A stretch of DNA of 64,000 nt, taken from the NCBI GenBank assembly GCA_025149125.1, contig CP102272.1, positions 1,550,001 through 1,614,000 of the forward strand, in the 5' to 3' direction. Source of the stretch: [Clostridium] asparagiforme DSM 15981 (GTDB taxonomy: Bacteria > Bacillota > Clostridia > Lachnospirales > Lachnospiraceae). Positions 19,238-27,541 of the stretch are shown piece after piece (within the stretch, counting starts at the first letter, position 1; every line of letters starts with the position of its first letter). The notes under the pieces are model-generated. The model did not search any database, had not been told where the DNA came from, and saw only the letters and a list, made by a program, of their open reading frames with translations. A program made the translations under genes and the position numbers.

Positions 19238-20779
19238 ATGGACAGAGAGATGATCATTGTTTTGGACTTTGGCGGCCAGTACAATCAGCTGATTGCGCGC
19301 CGCGTCCGCGAATGCAACGTATACTGCGAGGTACATCCCTATAATCTGGGCCTGGACAAGATCCGGGAGATGAATCCCAAGGGGATCATTTTCACCGGGG
19401 GACCGGATGTGGTGTTTGAGGACGGCGCTCCCCGCTGTTCCAAAGGGATATTTGAGCTGGGCGTTCCGGTGCTGGGAATTTGCTACGGCGCGCAGCTGAT
19501 GAGCTATCTGCTGGACGGCGTGGTGAAGAAGGCGCCGGTCAGCGAGTACGGCCATACGGAAGTGGACGTGGATACGGATTCCCCGCTGTTCGACGGCGTT
19601 TCCCCCAGAACGGTCTGCTGGATGAGCCATGGCGTTTATATCGAGCAGGTGCCGCCGGGATTCAAGGTAGTGGCCCACACGGACGCCTGTCCGGTGGCGG
19701 GCATGGAGCTGCGGGAGAAGAATTTTTACGGCGTGCAGTTCCATCCTGAGGTGGTGCACACAAAAGAAGGCACGAAGATGCTTTCCAATTTTGTCTATAA
19801 AGTCTGCGGCTGCGCCGGGGACTGGAAGATGGATTCCTTTGTGGAGACCACGATTAAGGCTCTCCGGGAGAAGATCGGGGACGGCAAGGTGCTTTGCGCC
19901 CTGTCCGGCGGCGTGGACTCCTCCGTTGCGGCGGTTATGTTGTCCAAGGCGGTGGGAAAACAGCTGACCTGCGTGTTTGTGGATCACGGCCTGCTGCGCA
20001 AGAACGAGGGAGACGAGGTGGAGGCGGTATTTGGCCCGAACGGCCCTTACCAGCTGAATTTTATCCGGGTCAACGCCCAGGAGCGCTTCTATGAGAAGTT
20101 AAAAGGAGCGGAGGAGCCGGAGCAGAAACGCAAGATCATCGGCGAGGAGTTCATCCGCGTGTTCGAGGAAGAGGCGAAGAAGATCGGAGCGGTGGATTTC
20201 TTCGTCCAGGGAACCATTTATCCCGATGTGATCGAGTCCGGTCTGGGTAAGTCCGCGGTGATCAAGTCCCACCACAACGTGGGCGGCCTGCCGGAGCACG
20301 TGGATTTCAAGGAGATTGTGGAGCCGCTGCGCCTGCTGTTCAAGGATGAGGTGCGCAAGGCAGGATTGGAACTGGGGATTCCAGGAAATCTCGTATTCCG
20401 TCAGCCCTTCCCGGGGCCGGGACTGGGCGTGCGCATCGTGGGCGAGGTGACCGCGGACAAGGTGCGCATCGTGCAGGAAGCTGACGCTATCTACCGCGAG
20501 GAGATCGCCAAGGCGGGTGTGGACAAGAATTTGGGTCAGTATTTTGCGGCGCTGACGAACATGCGGTCCGTGGGCTGCATGGGAGACGAGCGCACTTACG
20601 ACTACGCGGTGGCCCTGCGGGCGGTGCTGACCAGCGATTTCATGACCGCGGAGTCAGCGGAGCTTCCCTGGGAGGTGCTGGGCAAGGTGACAAGCCGGAT
20701 TGTGAATGAGGTGAAGGGCGTGAACCGGGTGATGTATGATTTGACGGGGAAGCCGCCGGCGACGATTGAATTCGAATAG
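19238..20779 (+). CDS. guaA: GMP synthase (glutamine-hydrolysing)
   Basis: A 513-residue enzyme that converts XMP to GMP with ATP and glutamine. The class I amidotransferase domain has the nucleophile in [16 protein letters not shown] and the His/Glu pair in QFHPEV. The ATP-pyrophosphatase domain starts near residue 220 with the loop [20 protein letters not shown]. The C-terminal dimerisation domain ends PPATIEFE. Length is normal. The ATG follows CGGAGG. The gene's 3' end is a known insertion site for genomic islands in Firmicutes, and an AT-rich insert begins directly behind its terminator. Confidence 0.98.
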   Translation: MDREMIIVLDFGGQYNQLIARRVRECNVYCEVHPYNLGLDKIREMNPKGIIFTGGPDVVFEDGAPRCSKGIFELGVPVLGICYGAQLMSYLLDGVVKKAPVSEYGHTEVDVDTDSPLFDGVSPRTVCWMSHGVYIEQVPPGFKVVAHTDACPVAGMELREKNFYGVQFHPEVVHTKEGTKMLSNFVYKVCGCAGDWKMDSFVETTIKALREKIGDGKVLCALSGGVDSSVAAVMLSKAVGKQLTCVFVDHGLLRKNEGDEVEAVFGPNGPYQLNFIRVNAQERFYEKLKGAEEPEQKRKIIGEEFIRVFEEEAKKIGAVDFFVQGTIYPDVIESGLGKSAVIKSHHNVGGLPEHVDFKEIVEPLRLLFKDEVRKAGLELGIPGNLVFRQPFPGPGLGVRIVGEVTADKVRIVQEADAIYREEIAKAGVDKNLGQYFAALTNMRSVGCMGDERTYDYAVALRAVLTSDFMTAESAELPWEVLGKVTSRIVNEVKGVNRVMYDLTGKPPATIEFE

Positions 20780-20787
20780 TAGACAGG

Positions 20788-20826
20788 GAGCCGGGAAGCC
20801 GCTTAAATAGCGGACTTTCCGGCTCT
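20788..20826 (+). terminator. guaA terminator
   Basis: GAGCCGGGAAG and its partner CTTTCCGGCTC enclose a second CCGCT/AGCGG pair. TTTGTGTG follows. The stem begins nine bases after the guaA stop. Confidence 0.8.
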
Positions 20827-20865
20827 TTGTGTGTGGCGTGATACCTGTTTGATACCTAAAAGAAT

Positions 20866-22155
20866 TTATAGTGAGGTTGCAGAATTTATTATAATTGTTT
20901 CAGCGATTAATCTCATAAGAGGTATTTCTTTGGATAATTCATCTTTATCTTTAAAGGGCTTATATATTCCTCTCTCTAATATTCTGCCATCATTGGATTT
21001 ACTATGGACTAAAGAATTACGTGTTTTATAAATTCTTGCTGCTATTTTTTTAGGTAGTTTTTCGTTTGATATATCATGTAAATCAATAGTATCTCCACTT
21101 GAAAAATTAACTTGATGATGATTGTAATATTCAATTATATCTGAATCATATTCAGTTAGATTATTATTTAATTCAGCAATATTTACAAATTTTTTGATAG
21201 TTAATTCTAACGCTTCAAGTTCTGAACCTTGAAATTCCTCTTTACTCTGACGAGTTTTCTTTTTTATAATATCAATTATTTTTGCTACATCTTTTTTCCT
21301 CTTAGAAGAAAATCCAGGATGTTGAAGAATATGTTTTACACTTTCAAATATGTCTTCATTGTATACATCTTCATAAAAGTATTCCATAATATGATAAAAA
21401 CCAATAAATTTTACAAATGGATCTGATGAAGCTAATGCCATATAATATTGTTCAGTTAATTCAGACATATATGTAAGTTGTGGCGGCATAAGTTCATCGA
21501 GGTTTTGAATTCTCCGCATACTTCTGGAATTTCTTTTAGGAAAAAGGTCATCAATTTCGGTTATAGGTTTCAATACTAAATCTAAGTTAAAGGCAAAATT
21601 AAATAAATAGGATTTAGCATATTTGATTAATTTGTCCTGGTTAATAGGGGTATGTGAGGCCACGCAAACAGAAAACGGCAAACGTATTATTAAACGTAGT
21701 ATATTAAATATAGATTTATCATCTAATGCATCACAGCGGCGTTCCAACATAGAGGAAGGAATTCTGGGCATGAGATGTCTATTATCATAAGATGATAGCA
21801 CATAATATAGTAACTCTTGCGAGGATTCTTTAAAAGAATATGACAAATTATTTTCTTCATCAGCTATAACAAGATTGAAAATTCTTTCTTCAAAATTCAT
21901 TGAAAGACGTCTACGGGATTCGCCATCCGGGAAGTCAACAAGAGATTCATACTGGTAGTTATTTAAAATAGAAAATGGCTGAAAGCTAAAATGTTCAGCA
22001 TTATTTTTTAAAGTGTTAAAGTCATTTTTAGTATACACATAATCCTGTTCGGAAATTTTATAGTTTATCTGTTCATCATTATATTCAAAATGAAGTTTGT
22101 CTCTAAAAAATCGTCCCATGCTATCTATTTTAATACAAAAATCATTCCATTCCAT
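20866..22155 (-). CDS. Uncharacterised protein with C-terminal HEPN-like RNase motif (candidate defence effector)
   Basis: A 429-residue protein that I do not recognise as a named family. It is AT-rich and low-GC in codon use, unlike its neighbours. The C-terminal region contains R-N-S-L-V-H (Arg379 to His384), the R-x4-H form of the HEPN ribonuclease motif, within KIAARIYKTRNSLVHSKSN. A helical stretch FVKFIGFYHIMEYFYEDVY before it is like those in other HEPN-tailed defence proteins. No membrane segment is evident. The ATG at 22155 has AAAGGAG six bases upstream, better than the GTG at 22227. It lies 34 bp behind the XRE gene and is probably co-transcribed. An RNA-cleaving toxin or anti-phage effector is inferred, not shown. 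Confidence 0.7.
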   Translation of the reverse strand: MEWNDFCIKIDSMGRFFRDKLHFEYNDEQINYKISEQDYVYTKNDFNTLKNNAEHFSFQPFSILNNYQYESLVDFPDGESRRRLSMNFEERIFNLVIADEENNLSYSFKESSQELLYYVLSSYDNRHLMPRIPSSMLERRCDALDDKSIFNILRLIIRLPFSVCVASHTPINQDKLIKYAKSYLFNFAFNLDLVLKPITEIDDLFPKRNSRSMRRIQNLDELMPPQLTYMSELTEQYYMALASSDPFVKFIGFYHIMEYFYEDVYNEDIFESVKHILQHPGFSSKRKKDVAKIIDIIKKKTRQSKEEFQGSELEALELTIKKFVNIAELNNNLTEYDSDIIEYYNHHQVNFSSGDTIDLHDISNEKLPKKIAARIYKTRNSLVHSKSNDGRILERGIYKPFKDKDELSKEIPLMRLIAETIIINSATSL

Positions 22156-22189
22156 TTCTAACTCCTTTGCTTTAGTGAATTTATAAAAA

Positions 22190-22732
22190 TCACCTTTTCC
22201 ACTTCTTAATTCTGATACTAGTATCACAGGTACTAGGCCAGTTCAATTTCCACTCCAAATATTCCTCTCTAGTAATCTCCCCAGCTTTCAACTCATTTTT
22301 CCTAACCAGCCATTCCCGCATAAAATCATCTACAACGCCATATTTAAACCATAATCCCACAGGCGGGTGAGCAGGCCAGTCATCACTATCATTATAACGC
22401 ACAGAGGTATCATCTGAAGCATAACACTCCCCCGGATTCCTTACAAGCTGAAAAAGGTTAATTGCGCCCGGATTATCTTCATCCAGCCAGAAGAAGGTCT
22501 GCATAATATCTTCCGCAGAGCCGGAAACCTCGCTAATGAAATTCAACAGATTCACGTCTAAAACTTTCGCTATCTGCAACAATGTATCTTTCTTAGGTAC
22601 TCGATAATTCGTTTCATATTGGGCTATCCGGTTATCGGCTCCTTTTTCATCAAAGCCTATTCCAACCCCTAACTCTTTTTGTGTCATGCCCCGGAAGTTA
22701 CGGATAAACTTGATTTTTTCGCCTACGGTCAT
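22190..22732 (-). CDS. XRE-family helix-turn-helix regulator
   Basis: A 180-residue protein. The N-terminal 65 residues are a Cro/C1-type HTH (MTVGEKIKFIRNFRGMTQKE...ADNRIAQYETNYRVPKKDTL). The C-terminal 110 residues are a separate acidic/aromatic domain ending EYLEWKLNWP, seen in other clostridial XRE proteins but unnamed to me. It is the first gene of a two-gene unit with the HEPN-motif protein. Repeated TTAACAT sites and a palindrome lie just upstream, consistent with autorepression. It could act as antitoxin or repressor for the downstream gene. An alternative is a plain mobile-element repressor. Confidence 0.85.
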   Translation of the reverse strand: MTVGEKIKFIRNFRGMTQKELGVGIGFDEKGADNRIAQYETNYRVPKKDTLLQIAKVLDVNLLNFISEVSGSAEDIMQTFFWLDEDNPGAINLFQLVRNPGECYASDDTSVRYNDSDDWPAHPPVGLWFKYGVVDDFMREWLVRKNELKAGEITREEYLEWKLNWPSTCDTSIRIKKWKR

Positions 22733-22757
22733 CTTCTATTCACCGCCTTTTCCCTAT

Positions 22758-22878
22758 ATTATAATGGATAATCTGAAAATAGTAAATAAAAATATTAACA
22801 TTTTTGCGAAATAAATACTTGATATTAACATATAAGCGAATGTATAATGTGGACGTGACATTAACAACAATGTTAATG
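22758..22878. promoter_or_regulatory. Divergent promoters with repeated TTAACAT operators
   Basis: Leftward: TATAAT (plus positions 22758-22763 as ATTATA) with a TTTACT -35 at 17 bp, serving the XRE/HEPN genes. Rightward: TTGATA (22819-22824), 18 bp, TATAAT (22843-22848). ATATTAACAT-N4-GCGAA occurs twice (22792-22810 and 22822-22840, spaced 30 bp), and CATTAACA (22859-22866)/TGTTAATG (22871-22878) form a perfect palindrome. These are good candidates for XRE binding sites. The remaining stretch to 23077 holds one unconvincing open frame and no recognised gene. Confidence 0.7.
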
Positions 22879-23077
22879 AAACTGAATGAGCTGTATCATC
22901 TGCCAACAGGCTTCCGCCAAGACCCCGTAATGGCAAGCGAAGAAAGACACTCCTGTAAATGGTGGGATTCTCGAAATGGAGCAATCCCGAAGCCGCATGA
23001 GCGGTTGAGATCAGTTGAAACACTGGCAACAGATGATACAAACGGAAGCCGCAAATTAAAAAGGAGGAGATTTATTA

Positions 23078-23470
23078 TTGAACAACACTTTATTTGTGAC
23101 AGCCGGGGAAATTGCAGAAGAATTAGGCATTTCAAAACCATTTGCCTACAAACTGGTACGACAGATGAATGAAGAATTAGAAGCAAAAGGTTTTCTTACT
23201 ATCGCTGGAAGGGTAAAAAGAAGATTAATTCTTTATAATAAGATTTCTCCGCTATTGGAATATTATTATAATTTCTATCTATTTCTGCATATTGCGACAA
23301 GAAATGTACCAGTGGCCTCGACGAGTGCAGATTTGAAAAGTCTATATTTGTGTAAAGATGAATTGATTCCCACATTTTATTTATGCACTAAAATAATCGT
23401 CAAGTCAATAGCGTGTCCGCGAACACTAAATCAGTTGAAAAATAGGTGTATATTTGATAAAATAATCTAA
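23078..23470 (+). pseudogene. Excisionase-like HTH gene, C-terminus broken
   Basis: A TTG start follows AAGGAGGAG. The first 45 residues (LFVTAGEIAEELGISKPFAYKLVRQMNEEL...KGFLTIAGRV) match the small HTH/excisionase-like proteins carried by clostridial integrative elements. After that point the expected basic end of about 10 residues is replaced by an unrelated, AT-rich 80-residue tail with no family resemblance. A frameshift or recombination has probably destroyed the gene. It supports this interval being the remnant of an integrated element. No integrase is nearby. Confidence 0.6.
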
Positions 23471-23581
23471 GGCATATTTTCTAAATATTTGCATAAATTC
23501 TTCAAAATTGTATTCCGCATAAGCGACTTGCGATTCCGGCTCTCGGTGCCGGGAATTGTATTTTTAAGGGGGAGAGATCAT

Positions 23582-24601
23582 ATGGGACTTGGAGATTTTT
23601 TTAAAGACCAATTTATAGATGTAATTGAATTTGTGGATGACTCGCCGGAAAAGTTACTGGTATCGAAGTTTGCCAGAAAAGGAGACGAGATCAAGCAGGG
23701 CGCCCGTCTGGTGGTTCGGAACGGGCAGGCTGCCGTATTCGCACATAGAGGGATCATTGCAGACGTATTTGGACCGGGGAATTACAAATTAAATACCGGA
23801 AACCTGCCGCTGCTGTCAGCCCTGGCGGCGCTTCCCACATTATTTAACTCTGCAATCAAGTCGGATTTATATTTTATCAATACGACGCAGTACATCAATA
23901 ACCGCTGGGGAACCAAGAATCCGATTATCAAGCGGGACCCGGAGATGGGAATTGTGAGAATCACGTCGTTCGGAACATTTTCGTTTAAAGTCAATAATCC
24001 GGAAATCTTCATGACGGAGATGTTTGGAGCCAGAAGTCTCAATATGACCCAAGATATCGTGGAGTATCTGACCTCGTTTGTGGGGGAATCCATCGCGCAG
24101 TGTCTCGGGGAAAGCGAACAATCGATTATCGATCTTGCAACCCATTACAGACAGCTGTCGTCCATGATCACCCCGTACGTGAATGAGAAAGCGAATGCGT
24201 TGGGCTTCGAGGTGACAAGCGCGACGATTGAAAATATCGGCCTGCCCCTGGAGGTTGAAAAACTGATCGACGAGCAGTCGGGAATTGGCCTTGCGGCAAG
24301 GGATATGGATACGTTCGTACAGTATCAGGCGGCCAGGGCGATCCGGGACGTTGCGAAGCAGCCGGGCGGTATGGCCGGGATCGGCGCGGGACTGGGGGTA
24401 GGCAGGATGGTATCGGAAGTCATGAGCGAAGCTCTGGAACCGAGAACCAGGAAATCTGCTGCTAAAAAGAACGAGGCCGCTGCGCGCCCCAAGGAGTCTG
24501 TGGCCGATCAGTTGATCAAATATAAAGATTTACTGGATAAAGGGATTTTGACGCAGGAGGAATTTGACGAAGTAAAAAGAATGCTGTTGAAGGAGATATA
24601 A
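23582..24601 (+). CDS. SPFH/Band-7 domain protein with C-terminal SHOCT domain
   Basis: A 339-residue protein of the virion-core-like/YdjI SPFH group. The SPFH core covers about residues 20-260 (LVVRNGQAAVFAHRGIIADVFGPGNY...NRWGTKNPIIKRDPE...). A Gly-rich stretch, GGMAGIGAGLGVGRMV, and a Lys/Ala-rich linker follow. The last 28 residues form a SHOCT helix pair, LIKYKDLLDKGILTQEEFDE. There is no N-terminal membrane segment. Such proteins build membrane-associated scaffolds. The ATG follows GGGGGAGAGATC. It overlaps no gene, but the next starts five bases after its stop and also carries SHOCT, so the two should act together. Confidence 0.85.
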   Translation: MGLGDFFKDQFIDVIEFVDDSPEKLLVSKFARKGDEIKQGARLVVRNGQAAVFAHRGIIADVFGPGNYKLNTGNLPLLSALAALPTLFNSAIKSDLYFINTTQYINNRWGTKNPIIKRDPEMGIVRITSFGTFSFKVNNPEIFMTEMFGARSLNMTQDIVEYLTSFVGESIAQCLGESEQSIIDLATHYRQLSSMITPYVNEKANALGFEVTSATIENIGLPLEVEKLIDEQSGIGLAARDMDTFVQYQAARAIRDVAKQPGGMAGIGAGLGVGRMVSEVMSEALEPRTRKSAAKKNEAAARPKESVADQLIKYKDLLDKGILTQEEFDEVKRMLLKEI

Positions 24602-24606
24602 AAATT

Positions 24607-25287
24607 ATGGATCAGATCAAAGAGCTTGAAAAATATAAAAGCCTGTACGATGAGGGCGCGATCAGTGAAGAGGAATTCCGCAGGTTAAAGCAGAAGCTGC
24701 TGGGTCTTAAGACGGATGAAGAAAAGGAGCTGGAGAGACAGCAGGAGAGGGCCAAGGCGCTGGCGGAGATCGAGCGGATGAGAGCGGAAGCGGCGGGAGA
24801 GAAGGAAAGCGCTGAATCAGAAGAAAGCGAACCGGCCCAGACGGAAGAACGTAAAGATCCGGAAGAACAGATCAAAGAAGCGCGGAACGAATACAAGAAA
24901 ACATTTGACGAAGAGAAGGCGAAAGAGCAGGCAAGGCTTGCGGCAATCTATGAACTGGAACAGAAAAAGAAACAGGAACAACTTGCAAAAGCGCAGAAAT
25001 CTGCTAAGGCCGTGACGGGATTTGTGGGAAATGTGATTTTATGGATTATCACGGTGTTTTTCGGCCTGTTTGCGATCCTCTGCGTGCTCCCGTCGGAGAG
25101 CCTCAGCGGAGCCATATATGATCTGACAGGACTCCTCTGCTTCTTATACGCGGCAATGGCATGTCCTCTGCTTACGAAGAAATTGAGGGAAAATGAAAAG
25201 CTGGCCTTTTTAACCAGACATAAGATTCTTTGGGCAATCGGGTTTCTATTCCTTTGGGGGGCCGCATTCATGGTGCTCGCGGTGTAA
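24607..25287 (+). CDS. SHOCT-domain membrane protein with coiled coil
   Basis: A 226-residue protein. An N-terminal SHOCT module (ELEKYKSLYDEGAISEEEF) is followed by a highly charged Glu/Lys/Arg coiled coil (about residues 35-135) and then about three membrane segments (ILWIITVFFGLFAILCVL onward) to the C-terminus. The shared SHOCT module with the preceding SPFH protein suggests a membrane-anchored partner that recruits it. No enzymatic motif is seen. A stress-response or membrane-organisation role is a guess. Confidence 0.75.
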   Translation: MDQIKELEKYKSLYDEGAISEEEFRRLKQKLLGLKTDEEKELERQQERAKALAEIERMRAEAAGEKESAESEESEPAQTEERKDPEEQIKEARNEYKKTFDEEKAKEQARLAAIYELEQKKKQEQLAKAQKSAKAVTGFVGNVILWIITVFFGLFAILCVLPSESLSGAIYDLTGLLCFLYAAMACPLLTKKLRENEKLAFLTRHKILWAIGFLFLWGAAFMVLAV

Positions 25288-25317
25288 TTGGAAGATCACA
25301 TAATAAAAGAACACAGA

Positions 25318-25359
25318 AGTTCCGGATTCTTGTAACAAACAAGGACTCCGGGACTTTTT
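25318..25359 (+). terminator. Terminator after the SPFH/SHOCT pair
   Basis: AGTTCCGGA-TTCTTGT pairs imperfectly with ACAAGGACTCCGGGACT and is followed by TTTTT, about 30 bp after the stop. Confidence 0.7.
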
Positions 25360-25472
25360 GTCACGTGGAGGGAACCTTCGGGGAAAATTTCGGAGGAGTG
25401 TCCGCACGAATTTGGTTGACAAGAAAACTTGGCAAAAAAGATCGCCAAAACCATCGAAAGGAGCCCAACCAT

Positions 25473-25784
25473 ATGAACCGTGAAGAAATACTTGCCAAAA
25501 GCAGGGCTGAGAAAATGGACGAGGGGATGCAGCAAGCGGAGAACCGGGGGCGGAGAATCGGAGTCAGCGCGTTTTGCTGCGTGTATGTTTTTATTGTGAT
25601 TTTCAATTTTGTTCAGGGATATCCCAGCTATGGGTTTCACGCCATGTTCTGGGCTTTTGTGGCGGCGGAGGCTTATCCCAAATACCGGTTTACCGGGAAC
25701 AAGGGATTTCTGGTCTCCACGGTCGCGGGGGCGCTGGCCAGCGCCGCTTCCCTCGGCAGCTTTGTGATCAGCGTGCTGAGGTGA
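25473..25784 (+). CDS. DUF6442-type small membrane protein
   Basis: A 103-residue protein opening MNREEILAKSRAEK, the hallmark of DUF6442 proteins in Clostridia (recalled). After a charged N-terminus of 30 residues there are about three membrane segments (GVSAFCCVYVFIVIFNFV, then two more). Function is unknown. The ATG is behind GAAAGGAG; an in-frame upstream extension crosses the terminator and is rejected. It is followed after four bases by a small XRE gene, a pairing often seen for this family. Confidence 0.75.
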   Translation: MNREEILAKSRAEKMDEGMQQAENRGRRIGVSAFCCVYVFIVIFNFVQGYPSYGFHAMFWAFVAAEAYPKYRFTGNKGFLVSTVAGALASAASLGSFVISVLR

Positions 25785-25788
25785 TGTC

Positions 25789-26001
25789 ATGGACGACAAA
25801 CTGGTATTGAAAAACCGCCTGAAGGAGGCCAGAAGCCAGCAAAAGCTCTCCCAGAGCCAGCTGGCGGAGATGGTGGGCGTTTCCCGGAACACTATCAGCT
25901 CCATTGAGACCGGCCAGTTTAATCCCACGGCAAAGCTTGCGCTGATTCTGTGCATCGCCCTGGAGCGGAAGTTTGAGGAGTTGTTTTACTTTGACGAGTG
26001 A
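25789..26001 (+). CDS. Small XRE-family regulator
   Basis: A 70-residue stand-alone Cro/C1-type HTH protein: LKEARSQQKLSQSQLAEMVG is the helix-turn-helix start, VSRNTISSIETGQFNPTAKL the recognition helix, and ALERKFEELFYFDE the end. It is coupled to the upstream DUF6442 gene (start four bases after its stop, with GAGGTGATGTC). The pair resembles the membrane-protein/small-HTH pairs that respond to growth conditions. Its target is unknown. Confidence 0.88.
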   Translation: MDDKLVLKNRLKEARSQQKLSQSQLAEMVGVSRNTISSIETGQFNPTAKLALILCIALERKFEELFYFDE

Positions 26002-26150
26002 GCGGAACGGACACTGAATATTTATGGGAATTTTTCTAAATATTCCACATATTTGTTTTTGGGACTGTTGCCTTTTATCACTTAATATGAATTCGTATTG
26101 AAGTCAAGCGAAGATTGTACCTTATTTAAAATAAAGGGATTCCACCAGTA

Positions 26151-27386
26151 TTATGGTTTTTCCAAGCGTGCGCAATAGCAATAATAATGAAGTTTATCGC
26201 CAGGATAATGCCATGGATGGTAGGAACGGGACAGGGGGTCAGGCTGGTAGAGCTGCTCGATCACAAAACCGTGCTCCTTCAGGCTGTGTTTAAAATCTTC
26301 GAAAGAGTGCATATTCGGAGTACAATCCGGGTGAATCGCTTTGAATTTCACAGCGGAGCGGCTGTTATGGGGGATATCAATAAAGACTCCGATCAGCTTG
26401 CTTCCCTGGTGGAGATAGCGTTTCCAGCGCGGAAATACAAAACCGTCCGTGAACAGGTCAAAGGAGGTGTTCTGGAAATAGTCGATGATAAAATCGACAC
26501 ATCCCCTTTCAAGAGGAAATACCTGATAATTACTTACAATACACATCGTGTTTAGCTGCCGGTCCAGAGCGTCCAGCAGCTTTTTTTCGCGTGCAATTAC
26601 CTCATATTGAGGATCACAAAAGATGTAGAGAGAGGAAGGAGACAGCACCTTGGCTTTTTGCAGAAGAAAGCTGGAATTACCGATATGAGTTTCCAGAATT
26701 ACCTTCCCATTGCAGCTGCTGTCGGAAAGCATGGATTCCATCTGGCGGTACAGATGGTACAGATAGTTGCGCATTTCCCCGGTCATCTCCTCGTCCGGGT
26801 GAAAATAGGTGTATACCGGCGGGGTGGGAAGACATTCCCCCTTTGGATTGATCAGGATACCGTTCTCTATGACTGCGTTATAACCGCAGGTGCAGGAGAG
26901 GGACGCGTTCCGGATCTGCCCGCTTTCGATCTGTTCCAGGTTCATCGTGAGCCGTTTGCCGCAAGGACAGTTGAGCAATGGCAGAAAGCGGATATCCAGG
27001 CCGTTGACCTGAGTCTTGGCTTCACGCGCATTTTCCCGCTCCTGCATCATACAGATCGTCTGCTCAAGAAAGGTAAGGCTGGACTGAAGTCTCGCCTGTT
27101 CCTCCAGAAGCTCCATGCGCTTATTGATAAACATGGAAAGGAGACGCTGATCCGCAGGGGCTACGCTGTCTTTGAAAATACGGAACTGAGTGACGGCCAC
27201 AGAGATGTCTTCCAAGTTGAATTGCAGCCTTTTTAGTTCGGCAATCAGCTGCATATCCAGATCGTCGGATTCGCGGAAATCATACCGTCCGTTCACAATC
27301 GCCGGGGCAAGAAGCCCCTGTTTGATATAAAAGCCAATGGTGCTCTGACTGATGTTATGCCGTTTGGCAAATTGTCCGGTCCACAT
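26151..27386 (-). CDS. MerR-type regulator fused to a zinc-ribbon and methyltransferase-like domain
   Basis: A 411-residue regulator, far longer than usual MerR proteins. Residues 1-70 form the MerR HTH (WTGQFAKRHNISQSTIGFYI, RYDFRESDDLDMQLIAELKR), then a coiled coil to about 135. A four-Cys ribbon follows (CPCGKRL and SCTCGY). The C-terminal 200 residues follow the order of a class I SAM methyltransferase: VILETHIGNSSFLLQ, SLYIFCDPQYEVIARE, FPLERGCVDFIIDYF, FEDFKHSLKEHGFVI. The glycine-rich loop is degenerate, so it may only bind a ligand. The ATG at 27386 follows GGAGGT. It faces the carbamoyl operon and probably activates it. Confidence 0.8.
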   Translation of the reverse strand: MWTGQFAKRHNISQSTIGFYIKQGLLAPAIVNGRYDFRESDDLDMQLIAELKRLQFNLEDISVAVTQFRIFKDSVAPADQRLLSMFINKRMELLEEQARLQSSLTFLEQTICMMQERENAREAKTQVNGLDIRFLPLLNCPCGKRLTMNLEQIESGQIRNASLSCTCGYNAVIENGILINPKGECLPTPPVYTYFHPDEEMTGEMRNYLYHLYRQMESMLSDSSCNGKVILETHIGNSSFLLQKAKVLSPSSLYIFCDPQYEVIAREKKLLDALDRQLNTMCIVSNYQVFPLERGCVDFIIDYFQNTSFDLFTDGFVFPRWKRYLHQGSKLIGVFIDIPHNSRSAVKFKAIHPDCTPNMHSFEDFKHSLKEHGFVIEQLYQPDPLSRSYHPWHYPGDKLHYYCYCARLEKP

Positions 27387-27418
27387 ATGGATACCTCCGC
27401 GCTGAATTATGTAAACGA

Positions 27419-27484
27419 GGGAGTGCACTCCCTTATAGTTTGAAAAGTTGTAGTTGACATGGATAATAGTCTGCGAACTATTAT
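27419..27484 (+). promoter_or_regulatory. MerR-type promoter of the carbamoyl operon
   Basis: TTGACA (27454-27459) and TATTAT (27479-27484) are 19 bp apart, the lengthened spacing of MerR-activated promoters. A perfect inverted repeat, ATAATAGT (27463-27470)/ACTATTAT (27477-27484), sits between and over the -10. A second palindrome, GGGAGTGCACTCCC (27419-27432), lies closer to the regulator gene and may serve its own promoter. Confidence 0.8.
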
Positions 27485-27541
27485 AATGCCATGATAACAC
27501 AGATAATTTACCAACACAAGAATAGAAAGGGGATGGGGAAT

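Noticed and set aside
22804-23172. A 122-codon plus-strand frame upstream of the excisionase-like gene
   Set aside because: It overlaps the better-supported HTH frame, lacks a ribosome site and resembles no family.
20760-23480. Flanking attachment-site duplication of the guaA 3' end
   Set aside because: I looked for a second copy of the last bases of guaA in the following region and found none.
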